Assembly: GCA_002373615.1 (NCBI GenBank)
Contig: DFKU01000007.1
Location: 2,585-15,461, forward strand
Direction of reading: 5' to 3'
Length of the DNA: 12,877 nucleotides
Source of the DNA: Alphaproteobacteria bacterium UBA3637
GTDB lineage: Bacteria; Pseudomonadota; Alphaproteobacteria; CAAHEQ01; UBA3637
The notes beneath the pieces are model-generated. The model saw only the letters and a program-made list of their open reading frames with translations. It made no database searches and had not been told where the DNA came from. The translations under genes and the position numbers were made by a program. Shown here piece by piece: positions 1-6,676 of the stretch. Numbering within the stretch: the stretch's first letter is position 1; every line of letters starts with the position of its first letter.

Positions 1-2320
1 CTTCGGTGGCAAGACCTGCGGCACGGCGACGCGCAGCAGCCTCTTTCAAATAAGCATCCCGCTTATCAATATCGGCCTTAGCATGGCGTAACACGGACAT
101 GGACATGACTTCATCCCCGTTTGCGAGTTTCATCCCACGCACACCAGAGGAAGCACGCGATTCAAACACGCGGACATCATCCACTGGGAAGCGGACACAC
201 TTACCGTTTTTGGCAGAAAGCAAAATGTCTTGGTCGGCATTACAAATGGCCACACCGATCAAGGTATCCCCTTCGTCCAATTTCATAGCAATCTTCCCAT
301 TTTGGTTGACACGCCAGAAGTCAGACAAACGGTTGCGGCGGACATTCCCTTGCGCCGTTGCAAACATGACCGTTAAATTTTGACATTCTTCTTCGGTTTC
401 TGGCAGAGTCAAAATCGTGGTAATCGTTTCGCCCTGTTGGAGAGGCAAGAGGTTGATGAGGGCTTTCCCCAAACTTTGAGGACTGCCTTCTGGCAAACGA
501 TAGGTCTTCATCTTGTACACGATTCCGCGGGTTGAGAAGAACAAAAGAGGGCTGTGCGTACAAGCGACAAAGAGGTTTGTCACAGTATCTTCTTCACGAG
601 TGGACATACCAGCACGCCCTTTCCCACCACGATTTTGGGCGCGATAGGTGGTAAGCGGCACGCGTTTGATATAGCCCGTGTTGGTGGTTGTCACGACCAT
701 TTGTTCGCGTGGAATCAGATCTTCCATATCCTGATCAAAGTCGGCATCATCAATCGTGGTACGACGTTCTTCGGGGAACTGGGCCTTGACCTTTTCCAAT
801 TCTTCACGAATTATGGCATCAATTTTTTCTTTGCTGGCCAAAATGGAGAGGTAGCCCTTGATGGCAGCGGCGAGTTCACCCACTTCGGCGTGGATTTTGT
901 CACGTTCAAGCCCCGTCAAACGACTGAGTTTCAATTCCAAAATGGCCTTGGCCTGGGCTTCAGACATCATATAAACGCCATTTTCAACCTTGCGATCAGG
1001 TTCATCAATGAGTTCGATCAAGGCCGCCACATCTTGGGCAAGCCAACGTTCTTTCATCAGGTTTTCTTTGGCAACACTTGGGTCTGGCGCGGTCTTAATC
1101 ATTTCAACCACTTTATCCAAATTGGCAACAGCGAGAGCCAGCCCCACCAAGACATGAGCACGATCTCTGGCTTTATTGAGTTCAAAGACGGTACGTCTGC
1201 GCACCACTTCTTCACGGAATTGCAAGAAAGCGGTGATGATTTGCTTTAAGTTCATGAGTTCCGGGCGACCGTTATTGAGCGCCAACATATTCATTCCAAA
1301 ACTGGATTGAAGCGGTGTGTATTTATAAAGCTGATTCAAAATCACATCAGGGAAAGCGTCCTTTTTGACCTCAATCACAACGCGTACGCCCTGGCGGTCA
1401 GATTCATCACGCAAATCAGAAATGCCTTCAATGACTTTGTCTTTCACCAATTGGGCAATTTTCATAATCATTTCGGCTTTGTTGACCTGATAGGGGATTT
1501 CGGTCACCACAATGGCGGTTTTATCTTTACGGATTTCTTCAATGGAACAACGCCCGCGAATCACAATGGAACCACGCCCAGTTAGATAGGCCTGACGTGC
1601 CCCGGAGCGCCCCAAGATAATCCCCCCTGTCGGGAAGTCAGGAGCCGGCACATAGTTAATCAGTTCTTCAATCGTAATCCCAGGATTGTCAATGGTTGCA
1701 ATACAAGCCGATAAAACTTCAGCCATATTATGAGGGGGCATATTGGTTGCCATACCGACCGCAATACCACCAGAACCATTCACCAAAATGTTGGGAAAAC
1801 GAGCAGGAAGAACAGCTGGTTCTTGGCAGGTTTCATCATAGTTCGGAACAAAATCCACAGTGTCTTTATCAATATCTTCCAATAAATAGTGGGCAGAAGG
1901 CGCCAAACGGGCTTCCGTATAACGCATAGCAGCGGCTTTATCACCGTCCATTGAGCCGAAGTTTCCTTGCGGGCTGATGAGGGGAACGCGCATGGAAAAA
2001 TCCTGTGCCATACGCACCATCGCTTCGTAAATAGAGCTGTCACCATGGGGGTGGTATTTACCCATGACATCCCCGACAATACGGGCGGATTTACGGAAAG
2101 GCTTGTTATAATCATAACCATTTTCGTACATACTGAACAAAATCCGGCGGTGAACGGGCTTTAAGCCATCACGTACATCCGGCAGGGCACGTGCCACAAT
2201 GACGCTCATCGCATAATCCAGGTAGGATTTACGCATTTCCTCTTCAATCGCAGCGGGCAAAATATCGTTTGTTAAAGTCCCTGTTGCTAAGGCGGTTTGT
2301 TCGTTCAATTCTTCTGTCAT
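1..2320 (-). CDS. gyrA: DNA gyrase subunit A (3' end beyond window)
   Basis: GyrA cuts and religates DNA in the A2B2 gyrase that introduces negative supercoils. The frame is open from ATG at 2320 to the left edge, giving 773 codons; about 100 or more C-terminal residues should lie outside. The N-terminal part holds the winged-helix quinolone-determining region HPHGDSSIYEAMV, with Ser95 and Glu99 matching E. coli Ser83 and Asp87. The active-site tyrosine is Tyr134 in AAMRYTEARL. A GyrA-box QNRGGKG at residues 562-568 begins the beta-pinwheel domain and argues for GyrA rather than ParC. The start has GTGAGG as ribosome site just upstream, and the protein begins MTEELNEQ, about 12 residues longer at the N-terminus than E. 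coli. No frameshift was found on translating the frame. The gene lies 124 bases downstream of the solenoid gene and may have its own promoter. Confidence 0.97.
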   Translation of the reverse strand, partial: MTEELNEQTALATGTLTNDILPAAIEEEMRKSYLDYAMSVIVARALPDVRDGLKPVHRRILFSMYENGYDYNKPFRKSARIVGDVMGKYHPHGDSSIYEAMVRMAQDFSMRVPLISPQGNFGSMDGDKAAAMRYTEARLAPSAHYLLEDIDKDTVDFVPNYDETCQEPAVLPARFPNILVNGSGGIAVGMATNMPPHNMAEVLSACIATIDNPGITIEELINYVPAPDFPTGGIILGRSGARQAYLTGRGSIVIRGRCSIEEIRKDKTAIVVTEIPYQVNKAEMIMKIAQLVKDKVIEGISDLRDESDRQGVRVVIEVKKDAFPDVILNQLYKYTPLQSSFGMNMLALNNGRPELMNLKQIITAFLQFREEVVRRRTVFELNKARDRAHVLVGLALAVANLDKVVEMIKTAPDPSVAKENLMKERWLAQDVAALIELIDEPDRKVENGVYMMSEAQAKAILELKLSRLTGLERDKIHAEVGELAAAIKGYLSILASKEKIDAIIREELEKVKAQFPEERRTTIDDADFDQDMEDLIPREQMVVTTTNTGYIKRVPLTTYRAQNRGGKGRAGMSTREEDTVTNLFVACTHSPLLFFSTRGIVYKMKTYRLPEGSPQSLGKALINLLPLQQGETITTILTLPETEEECQNLTVMFATAQGNVRRNRLSDFWRVNQNGKIAMKLDEGDTLIGVAICNADQDILLSAKNGKCVRFPVDDVRVFESRASSGVRGMKLANGDEVMSMSVLRHAKADIDKRDAYLKEAAARRRAAGLATE

Positions 2321-2360
2321 TTTTACCTCACTTTTTGTTGTGTTTTATAATGGGTTTACC

Positions 2361-2386
2361 CTAGCATTTTTTATGGTGAAAGGCAA
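2361..2386 (-). promoter_or_regulatory. Possible gyrA promoter
   Basis: On the minus strand TTGCCT (2386-2381) and TAGGGT (2363-2358 region) are separated by 17 bases, upstream of gyrA. The -10 match is poor, so this is a weak call. The surrounding spacer 2321-2444 is very AT-rich and shows no clear hairpin terminator after the upstream solenoid gene, so read-through into gyrA is possible. Confidence 0.3.
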
Positions 2387-2444
2387 GAAAAAAAAGCAAA
2401 ATTTTAATAAAAAAAACAAACCTAAAAAAATAACAATAAAAACT

Positions 2445-3995
2445 CTATTTTTTTGTACGATTTCCACAAAGCATGAACAACTTTGCTAAATCTTTTTCAT
2501 TTTCGTTTTTCAGTTGCGCATGATGCAATCTGGCAATTAAACCGATGGATTTTTCAGTTCGTTCTGATTTAGATAATTTTTTGCCTAAATGTTTTTCTTC
2601 TTCATCCAAAAGAGAATTGATTTGAGTTTTTGAAACACCAGTTAATGTGGGCAATTTATCTAAAATTTTAGCCTTTTGAACAGACATGACGGATAAAGCA
2701 GGTTTTTGATGATTTTCATGCATAAGAGAAATCGCATAGTCACGAAAATCTATATTCTCTTCACTGTAAGATAAAACGATTGGATTTGCACATAAGAACT
2801 GCCACACTTCATGCGGTGTATTAACCAAATGATTTTCCAGCATTACTTTTTTCACTTTTTCTGCATGTTGAATGGTTGTTTTGCTTGCTTGACGAAATAA
2901 AGTTGGCATTTTTTTGGCCGCATTCAAATATTCCCAAGTGGTGAGACCATCCTTTGAAAAATAGCGCACAACTTCACGTATACTGCTTTCAGAAGAATCT
3001 GGTTTTCTGTAAAACAAACCACTTTCTTTTAAAGCACATTTCAAATATTCCCCAACAGACAAACCATCATTTTTGAATTTATCCGCTAAAGTGCAAATAT
3101 TACCTTGAACGGTTGTCGGCTTTAAATTAAATAGATTTGGTTGTTTTAATACGGATTTCAAATAAGACGACATTGTTAATCCGTCTGTTGAAAAATAGCG
3201 CACAACCGCCTGAATTTTTGACACAACAGTTGCAGGATCCGAGCTTAAAAGAGTCGGATTTTTAATGGAAGCTTTTAACAAGTCTTGGTAGCTGATTCCT
3301 TCCTTTTGAAAGGATTTCGATAAACTTTCCAGTTTTTCCCTTGCTTCCTGTGTTTCTTGATAAAAAAGTCCGGGATTTTTTAAAGCAAGCTTAATGCATT
3401 TTTTATCATCAACGCCTAAAAACCGAACATAAGAATGAATATTTTGTATAACTTCCTGAGGCTTTAAAGATAAAATTTGAGGATGTTTTCGTGCGGCCTT
3501 TAAATACTTTTTTTGCGTTAATCCTTCGTGTTTAAAATAATCCAACAATTGTTGTGCGCTTTGATAGACAGATGATGGATTTCTGCCGAACAGGACAGGA
3601 TTTTTCACTGCCATTTTCAAAATCTTTTCATTTGTCAGTCCTGATGAATGAAACTTGTGGGCAATACCTTCTATATTTTTTAAAGCTTCTTCGCACGACA
3701 TCGCAAAAATTTCAGGGCGGGAAATAAAAATTTTTCGAACATCTTCGGGGGATCCATCAATTAAATCAGCCCATTGCTGAATCATATTGGGTGAAAATTT
3801 TCTTCTTTGCGCGTTATACAAGAAAAATTCCCAAACAACCGAGTTGATTTTTTTTATTTTTTCATACTCTGTTGATGAAAGCTGAAAGTAATCGCACGCT
3901 GAAATTAAAAACTCTGCGGCTTGCTTTTTGGCTTCAGCCGAACGTTTAACCCATGTAAAAAGGCGATAAGCTTCATCAAAACTAAATGGAGACAT
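2445..3995 (-). CDS. mTERF-like helical-repeat (alpha-solenoid) protein, function unknown
   Basis: A 516-residue protein with no signal peptide or membrane segment. It contains nine copies of a two-helix repeat. The conserved Pro of motif K-x-P-x-[LI]-[FL] falls at residues 94, 133, 172, 208, 247, 286, (Ser325), 364 and 405, so the period is 39 residues with few exceptions. Each unit reads roughly G-L-[ST]-x4-[YL]-L-K-x-[AS]-x-K-x-P-x-L-F-x-x-x-P-x-x-V-x-x-I-x-x-[LV]-x-x-[YF]-F. The order 'GLs...L...P.l(L/F)...P..v...i..L' is that of mTERF repeats, nucleic-acid-binding solenoids known mainly from eukaryotic organelles. That match is by eye. The C-terminal 90 residues are charged and outside the repeats. 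The start lies 2 bases after the cupin stop, with ribosome site GGAAGA inside the cupin's last codons, so translation is probably coupled. Other alpha-solenoid families remain possible. Confidence 0.85.
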   Translation of the reverse strand: MSPFSFDEAYRLFTWVKRSAEAKKQAAEFLISACDYFQLSSTEYEKIKKINSVVWEFFLYNAQRRKFSPNMIQQWADLIDGSPEDVRKIFISRPEIFAMSCEEALKNIEGIAHKFHSSGLTNEKILKMAVKNPVLFGRNPSSVYQSAQQLLDYFKHEGLTQKKYLKAARKHPQILSLKPQEVIQNIHSYVRFLGVDDKKCIKLALKNPGLFYQETQEAREKLESLSKSFQKEGISYQDLLKASIKNPTLLSSDPATVVSKIQAVVRYFSTDGLTMSSYLKSVLKQPNLFNLKPTTVQGNICTLADKFKNDGLSVGEYLKCALKESGLFYRKPDSSESSIREVVRYFSKDGLTTWEYLNAAKKMPTLFRQASKTTIQHAEKVKKVMLENHLVNTPHEVWQFLCANPIVLSYSEENIDFRDYAISLMHENHQKPALSVMSVQKAKILDKLPTLTGVSKTQINSLLDEEEKHLGKKLSKSERTEKSIGLIARLHHAQLKNENEKDLAKLFMLCGNRTKK

Positions 3996-3997
3996 TT

Positions 3998-4357
3998 TTA
4001 TTTTCTTCCATAGACATCTTCATACCGGATGATATCATTTTCATCCAAGGTATCACCTGCCTGGACCTCAATGAATGTAAGGGGCGTATCTGTCGCATTT
4101 TCCATACGGTGTTTTTGTTGGCGTTTAATGTAAATATGGGTATCCTGAGGAGCGGTGATCATTTTATCATCCAGCGTGACAGTACCTGTACCATTGGCTA
4201 TCACCCAATGTTCGGCGCGATGTTCGTGGGATTGAAGGGATAATTTTTGATGGGGATTCACGACAATCCGTTTCACAATATAGCCTTCCCCCACAGCCAA
4301 AACTTCCCATATCCCCCAAGGGCGTTCACCCCGTTCACCTACTTTATATGCAATCAT
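3998..4357 (-). CDS. Stand-alone cupin, type II mannose-6-phosphate isomerase domain
   Basis: A 119-residue single cupin matching the C-terminal isomerase domain of bifunctional ManC/AlgA-type enzymes (mannose-1-phosphate guanylyltransferase / mannose-6-phosphate isomerase). Family hallmarks visible are RPWG near the start (residues 12-15), LSLQSHEHRAEHW (39-51) and EVQAGDTLDENDIIRYEDVYGR (97-118, given here as two joined halves: EVQAGDTLDEN and DIIRYEDVYGR). His44, His46, Glu49 or His50, and His83 are the likely metal ligands. No nucleotidyltransferase domain precedes it. In the family this domain interconverts mannose-6-phosphate and fructose-6-phosphate, feeding GDP-mannose and surface polysaccharide synthesis; whether this short form is catalytic is not shown. 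Ribosome site GAAAGGA precedes the ATG. It is the first gene of a tight pair with the solenoid gene. Confidence 0.9.
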   Translation of the reverse strand: MIAYKVGERGERPWGIWEVLAVGEGYIVKRIVVNPHQKLSLQSHEHRAEHWVIANGTGTVTLDDKMITAPQDTHIYIKRQQKHRMENATDTPLTFIEVQAGDTLDENDIIRYEDVYGRK

Positions 4358-4383
4358 TTAAAATCCTTTCTTTTATGAAAAGC

Positions 4384-4412
4384 AGGATAAAACATTTTAA
4401 AGAAAAACACAA
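4384..4412 (-). promoter_or_regulatory. Probable promoter of the cupin-solenoid pair
   Basis: On the minus strand TTGTGT (4412-4407) and TATCCT (4389-4384) are 17 bases apart, placing a start near 4377 and a short leader of about 20 bases before the cupin ATG. The two boxes match the sigma-70 consensus moderately. It is divergent from, and almost touches, the promoter at 4428-4456. Confidence 0.4.
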
Positions 4413-4427
4413 GGCCCAAAAATTATC

Positions 4428-4456
4428 TTGACAATCTGCTTTCTTTTGAATAGGAT
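4428..4456 (+). promoter_or_regulatory. Strong sigma-70-type promoter for the structured leader RNA
   Basis: A perfect -35 box TTGACA (4428-4433), a 17-base spacer and -10 box TAGGAT (4451-4456) predict a start near G4463. That is just upstream of the first pairing segment of the RNA described next, which supports both calls. Confidence 0.75.
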
Positions 4457-4462
4457 GAAAAC

Positions 4463-4626
4463 GCCATGATGATGGCAGGAGGTGTCGAAGCCTCTTTCAT
4501 ACAGAAAGCCTTTCAGTGACCATTGGCTGGAAGGCGGTTGAATAGCCGTTTCGGTCAATAGGCCGCACTATCTTGTATGAAATAGTTTCGAACTTCCAGT
4601 CGCTGATCATCACAGCGAAATTTTTT
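4463..4626 (+). ncRNA. Structured leader or small RNA with three-way junction; class not recognised
   Basis: A continuous 3' strand, 4593-4612, pairs in three blocks with upstream segments: CTTCCAG with CTGGAAG (4527-4533), TCGCTG with CAGTGA (4514-4519, one G-U), and ATCATCA with TGATGAT (4467-4473). Inside lie two arms. One is GCGG/CCGC (4534-4537, 4563-4566) with TTGA/TCAA and CCG-TTT-CGG stacked within it. The other is ACTAT/ATAGT (4567-4571, 4582-4586). A further 5' hairpin AGGAGG/CCTCTT (4477-4482, 4491-4496) sits between the outer helices. The RNA ends in a hairpin plus T-run that uses the same TCGCTG strand. It is either a cis-acting attenuator or riboswitch for the prepilin gene at 4651, or a free small RNA. 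No known riboswitch consensus was recognised. Confidence 0.7.
4600..4626 (+). terminator. Intrinsic terminator-like hairpin competing with the leader fold
   Basis: TCGCTG (4600-4605), loop ATCATCA, CAGCGA (4613-4618) form a 6-bp stem followed by AA and six T. The stem's 5' arm and its loop are the strands that close the leader RNA, so the two folds exclude each other. This is the geometry of an attenuator, or simply the end of a small RNA. Confidence 0.6.
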
Positions 4627-4650
4627 AATATTTAGAGAAAGGAAAACGAA

Positions 4651-6141
4651 ATGCAAAACAATATATTGAATAAGGAATATCATACCGCTGGATCCTCGGG
4701 TTCAGCTGACGCTGCCCCAAGGATGACAAAAAATAAACAATGCGCTGCCCCAAGGATGACAGAGAGTGGTCATTTCACCTCCACTTGTCATCCCTGCGAA
4801 AGCGGGGATCTCATAAGATTCCCCGTTAAACGAGGGATGACAGAGAAGTGTGGACGTTCCACCCCTTCATTGTCATTGCGAGGCGGCCTTGCCAACGAAG
4901 CAATCTCTGGCAGATTGCCACGCCCTATCGGGCTCGCAATGACGGGATATAAAAAAGGTGGGCTCGTAATGACGGGTGAGTGTGGCCGCAGTATGGTGGA
5001 AATGCTGGGTGTCCTGGCGGTGATGGGCGTCTTGAGTGTCGCAGGGATAGCGGGCTATAATTCCGCCATGAACAAACACCGCGCGAATGAGCTGTTAAAT
5101 GAGGCCAGTAAGCGCGCCACAGTGGTGGCGGCGCAGGCCATGCAAGGACGGGAGACTTTTTCCATCAATGAATTTCCCAATAATGAAGCATTGAAGTTTA
5201 GCACAGAAGTGACACATGATAAAACAAATGGTCAATTTACTTTAACAATTTCAGGGGTAAGTGAAGCCATCTGTCAACAAATGAAGAATGCGATGGGCCC
5301 AATTATTCGGAAATTTGAGCCAGCCGCTTGCGCTGATGACGCCACAGTCAAGCTCACCTTTAATGACGATATGTCCACCGATTCGGTCGCCGCAAATCCG
5401 GCGATTGATCCCGGTGAAGAAGAAACACCGGATTGCGGGGCCCATGGGGAAGCGCAGGGCTCTGCCTGTGTGTGTGACCTCGGTTGGACGGGAACGGTAT
5501 GTGATGAAGAAACAACACCGGATTGTAGCGGTCACGGGACTTGGAGCGGAGCGAAATGTACTTGTACAACCGGCTATTACGGTGAGGATTGTGCCGAGAC
5601 CGAACAAACCGCCTGTGACGGGAACGATGATTGTGCGCAGGGTTATTTCTGTAATTACAATGCAAATGTGAGCTGCAGTAGTGGACCGACGGCATCCAAG
5701 GCCGGTACATGTGCCAAGATTTCCGCAAACCGCGGCGGGAAGAAGAACGGCTATATTTGGAGCCGGACGTTTATGGACTGGTACAGTGCGCAAAATTTCT
5801 GTGACGCACAGGATAAGGACCTGGTGACGGTGGAAAGCCTGAAGTGTTATAAGAACGGTACAAGCACGCAGTTTGCGAAGGACATAGCCCCGACCGATGG
5901 CTTTTGCTGTCAGGCGAACGGGACAACGTGTAATAATGACCAATGGACTGCCGGTGGGGAAACCCGTGCGAATGTGTTCAGTGCCGAGATTGTGGCCCTG
6001 AGGGAAACAATCGGAACAGAGCATTCTTATTTGACACAAAATATGACAAATAATTCCTGTTATGCGTTCATCGTGTACCTTAGCAATGGGGTCGTGAGCA
6101 ACTACTCTCGGAGCAGCTACGCCTACGCTTTGTGCGAGTGA
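4651..6141 (+). CDS. Prepilin-like protein with EGF-like and lectin-like modules and a repeat-derived N-terminal extension
   Basis: A 496-residue protein. Residues 112-140 carry a type IV prepilin signal: Gly112 followed by RSMVE, with Glu at +5 and then a hydrophobic helix MLGVLAVMGVLSVAG. This implies cleavage by a PilD-type prepilin peptidase and export as a pilin or pseudopilin. A pilin-like domain with paired cysteines ends in LTFNDDMS. Two tandem EGF-like units follow (Cys262-284 and Cys292-314, CxC-x2-G-[WY]-x-G-x2-C), then a Cys-rich linker. Residues 368-496 form a C-terminal domain with W-x6-C and a terminal YALCE, reminiscent of C-type lectins. Residues 1-106 are mostly repeats. ATG 4651 has AAAGGA upstream; alternative ATG 4969 (Met107) would give a normal 6-residue leader MTGECG and has AAGGTGG upstream. 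Which start is used is unresolved. A sequence-related paralog lies at 6976-8259. Confidence 0.85.
   Translation: MQNNILNKEYHTAGSSGSADAAPRMTKNKQCAAPRMTESGHFTSTCHPCESGDLIRFPVKRGMTEKCGRSTPSLSLRGGLANEAISGRLPRPIGLAMTGYKKGGLVMTGECGRSMVEMLGVLAVMGVLSVAGIAGYNSAMNKHRANELLNEASKRATVVAAQAMQGRETFSINEFPNNEALKFSTEVTHDKTNGQFTLTISGVSEAICQQMKNAMGPIIRKFEPAACADDATVKLTFNDDMSTDSVAANPAIDPGEEETPDCGAHGEAQGSACVCDLGWTGTVCDEETTPDCSGHGTWSGAKCTCTTGYYGEDCAETEQTACDGNDDCAQGYFCNYNANVSCSSGPTASKAGTCAKISANRGGKKNGYIWSRTFMDWYSAQNFCDAQDKDLVTVESLKCYKNGTSTQFAKDIAPTDGFCCQANGTTCNNDQWTAGGETRANVFSAEIVALRETIGTEHSYLTQNMTNNSCYAFIVYLSNGVVSNYSRSSYAYALCE
4711..4761 (+). repeat. In-frame direct repeat pair, 18 bases
   Basis: GCTGCCCCAAGGATGACA occurs at 4711-4728 and again at 4744-4761, 33 bases (11 codons) apart, encoding AAPRMT twice. 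The first copy is preceded by GGATCCTCGGG, so this looks like a full plus a partial copy of a dispersed element ending in GGATGACA. Confidence 0.8.
4786..4842. repeat. 57-bp palindromic element within coding sequence
   Basis: Perfect 10-bp terminal inverted repeats TGTCATCCCT (4786-4795) and AGGGATGACA (4833-4842) flank an inner GGGGATCT / AGATTCCCC stem with a one-base bulge. The element keeps the reading frame open and encodes part of the N-terminal extension. It resembles dispersed palindromic repeats of Rickettsiales and other bacteria. Confidence 0.85.
4872..4943. repeat. 72-bp palindromic element within coding sequence
   Basis: An 11-bp inverted repeat GTCATTGCGAG (4872-4882) and CTCGCAATGAC (4933-4943) encloses a second stem, GCAATCT (4900-4906) with AGATTGC (4912-4918). 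It is a different family from the 57-bp element and is also open in the gene's frame. Confidence 0.85.
4931..4977 (+). repeat. Tail of the 72-bp element repeated 30 bases downstream
   Basis: GGCTCGCAATGACGGG (4931-4946) recurs with one change, GGCTCGTAATGACGGG, at 4961-4976. The second copy supplies the possible start codon ATG 4969, so the repeat may have created a new translation start for the prepilin. Confidence 0.75.
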
Positions 6142-6157
6142 GTTGCCCGCATTTCAA

Positions 6158-6215
6158 TTGGCTAAAAAAAACGAATCGGGGAGAAGAAAATCTTCCCGAT
6201 TATCGTTTTAGCCAA
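6158..6215. terminator. Long bidirectional terminator hairpin
   Basis: An imperfect palindrome of about 25 bp: TTGGCTAAAA pairs with TTTTAGCCAA at the base, and AATCGGGGAGA with TCTTCCCGATT at the tip. On the minus strand the inner stem is followed by eight T, and on the plus strand by a shorter T-run. It ends the prepilin gene and the convergent 75-codon gene, and overlaps the stop codon of the latter. Confidence 0.8.
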
Positions 6216-6427
6216 AGATGGATTTCTAAGCCCTGCTCCAAGATTTCAACCAACGAGGCCAGGTTATCACGAAACAAGGGAAAGCGGCTCAACCTTTTAA
6301 GGCGGGGCAAATCCGATGGGTGGATGCAACTGCATTCATAGTCGCTTAAATCAACAGTTTCCCCTTCGGACATCCCCAATATCGGCAATTCACACTTTCC
6401 GTCAAACAAGGTCACTATACAATTCAT
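6200..6427 (-). CDS. Small acidic protein of 75 residues, unknown function
   Basis: I do not recognise the family. The protein begins MNCIVTLFDGK, contains GETVDLSDYECSCIHPSDL (two Cys two apart, then His-Pro-Ser-Asp), and ends in a helix-like LVEILEQGLEIHLWLKR. There is no signal peptide or membrane segment. Reality is supported by an almost perfect ribosome site AAGGAGGA 4 bases before the ATG, by a good promoter (6454-6482) and by the terminator at its end. Overlapping frames on the plus strand lack these signals. It is convergent with the prepilin gene. Confidence 0.7.
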   Translation of the reverse strand: MNCIVTLFDGKCELPILGMSEGETVDLSDYECSCIHPSDLPRLKRLSRFPLFRDNLASLVEILEQGLEIHLWLKR

Positions 6428-6453
6428 CTATCCTCCTTTTGTATATACAGACA

Positions 6454-6482
6454 ATCGTATAGTAAAAACAACTAAAAGTCAA
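6454..6482 (-). promoter_or_regulatory. Promoter of the 75-codon gene
   Basis: On the minus strand TTGACT (6482-6477), a 17-base spacer and TACGAT (6459-6454) give a predicted start near 6447, about 20 bases before the ATG. Confidence 0.65.
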
Positions 6483-6525
6483 TATATTTTTATATTAGTA
6501 CAACCAATTGGTGAATTTTACACCC

Positions 6526-6556
6526 AAAAAGATCCCCTTGGGCGAACCAAAGGGGA
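6526..6556 (-). terminator. Intrinsic terminator of the minus-strand small RNA
   Basis: On the minus strand CCCCTTTGG, a GTTCGCC-type loop, and CCAAGGGG form a stem of about 8 bp with one bulge, followed by ATC and five T (6530-6526). Confidence 0.75.
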
Positions 6557-6670
6557 CTTTATTGCAGAAAGGCGAATAAAAAAAGGGGGAGGTTTCGCTC
6601 TTTCCACAGCAGATGTTCGTAATATAGGGAGACTAAATGACACAAACATCTGACCCTGCCAGGCAGGATA
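6526..6670 (-). ncRNA. Small RNA with C-rich (anti-Shine-Dalgarno-like) loops
   Basis: The minus strand has a perfect consensus promoter upstream and a terminator at the end, with no usable ORF between. In transcript order the hairpins are CCTGC/GCAGG (6667-6655); an 11-bp stem CAGATGTTTGT / ACGAACATCTG (6652-6610) with a 21-base loop containing TCTCCC; a 10-bp stem GAAAGAGCGAA / TTCGCCTTTC (6604-6567, one bulge) with a loop containing CCTCCCCC followed by eight T; and a terminator stem. Pyrimidine-rich loops of this kind are the mRNA-pairing sites in several alphaproteobacterial small RNAs (for example the alpha-r15/ABCR type), where they block ribosome sites. The resemblance is in architecture only; no family match could be tested. 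6S RNA was considered and not supported. Confidence 0.7.
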
Positions 6671-6676
6671 GCGCCC

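Noticed and set aside
99..2164. Several plus-strand and alternate-frame ORFs of 65-231 codons opposite gyrA
   Set aside because: They overlap gyrA on the opposite or another frame, lack ribosome sites, and encode low-complexity or unrecognisable proteins.
4786..4943. CRISPR array
   Set aside because: The repeats are two unlike palindromes without regular spacers, and no cas genes are present.
5251..6039. 262-codon minus-strand ORF within the prepilin gene
   Set aside because: It is antisense to a gene with recognisable EGF-like and prepilin motifs and shows no start signals or domains.
6526..6670. 6S RNA, tmRNA or SRP RNA identity for the minus-strand small RNA
   Set aside because: No long closing stem joining both ends, no tag reading frame, and no SRP GGAAG-type signature in the right fold; separate hairpins with their own loops fit better.
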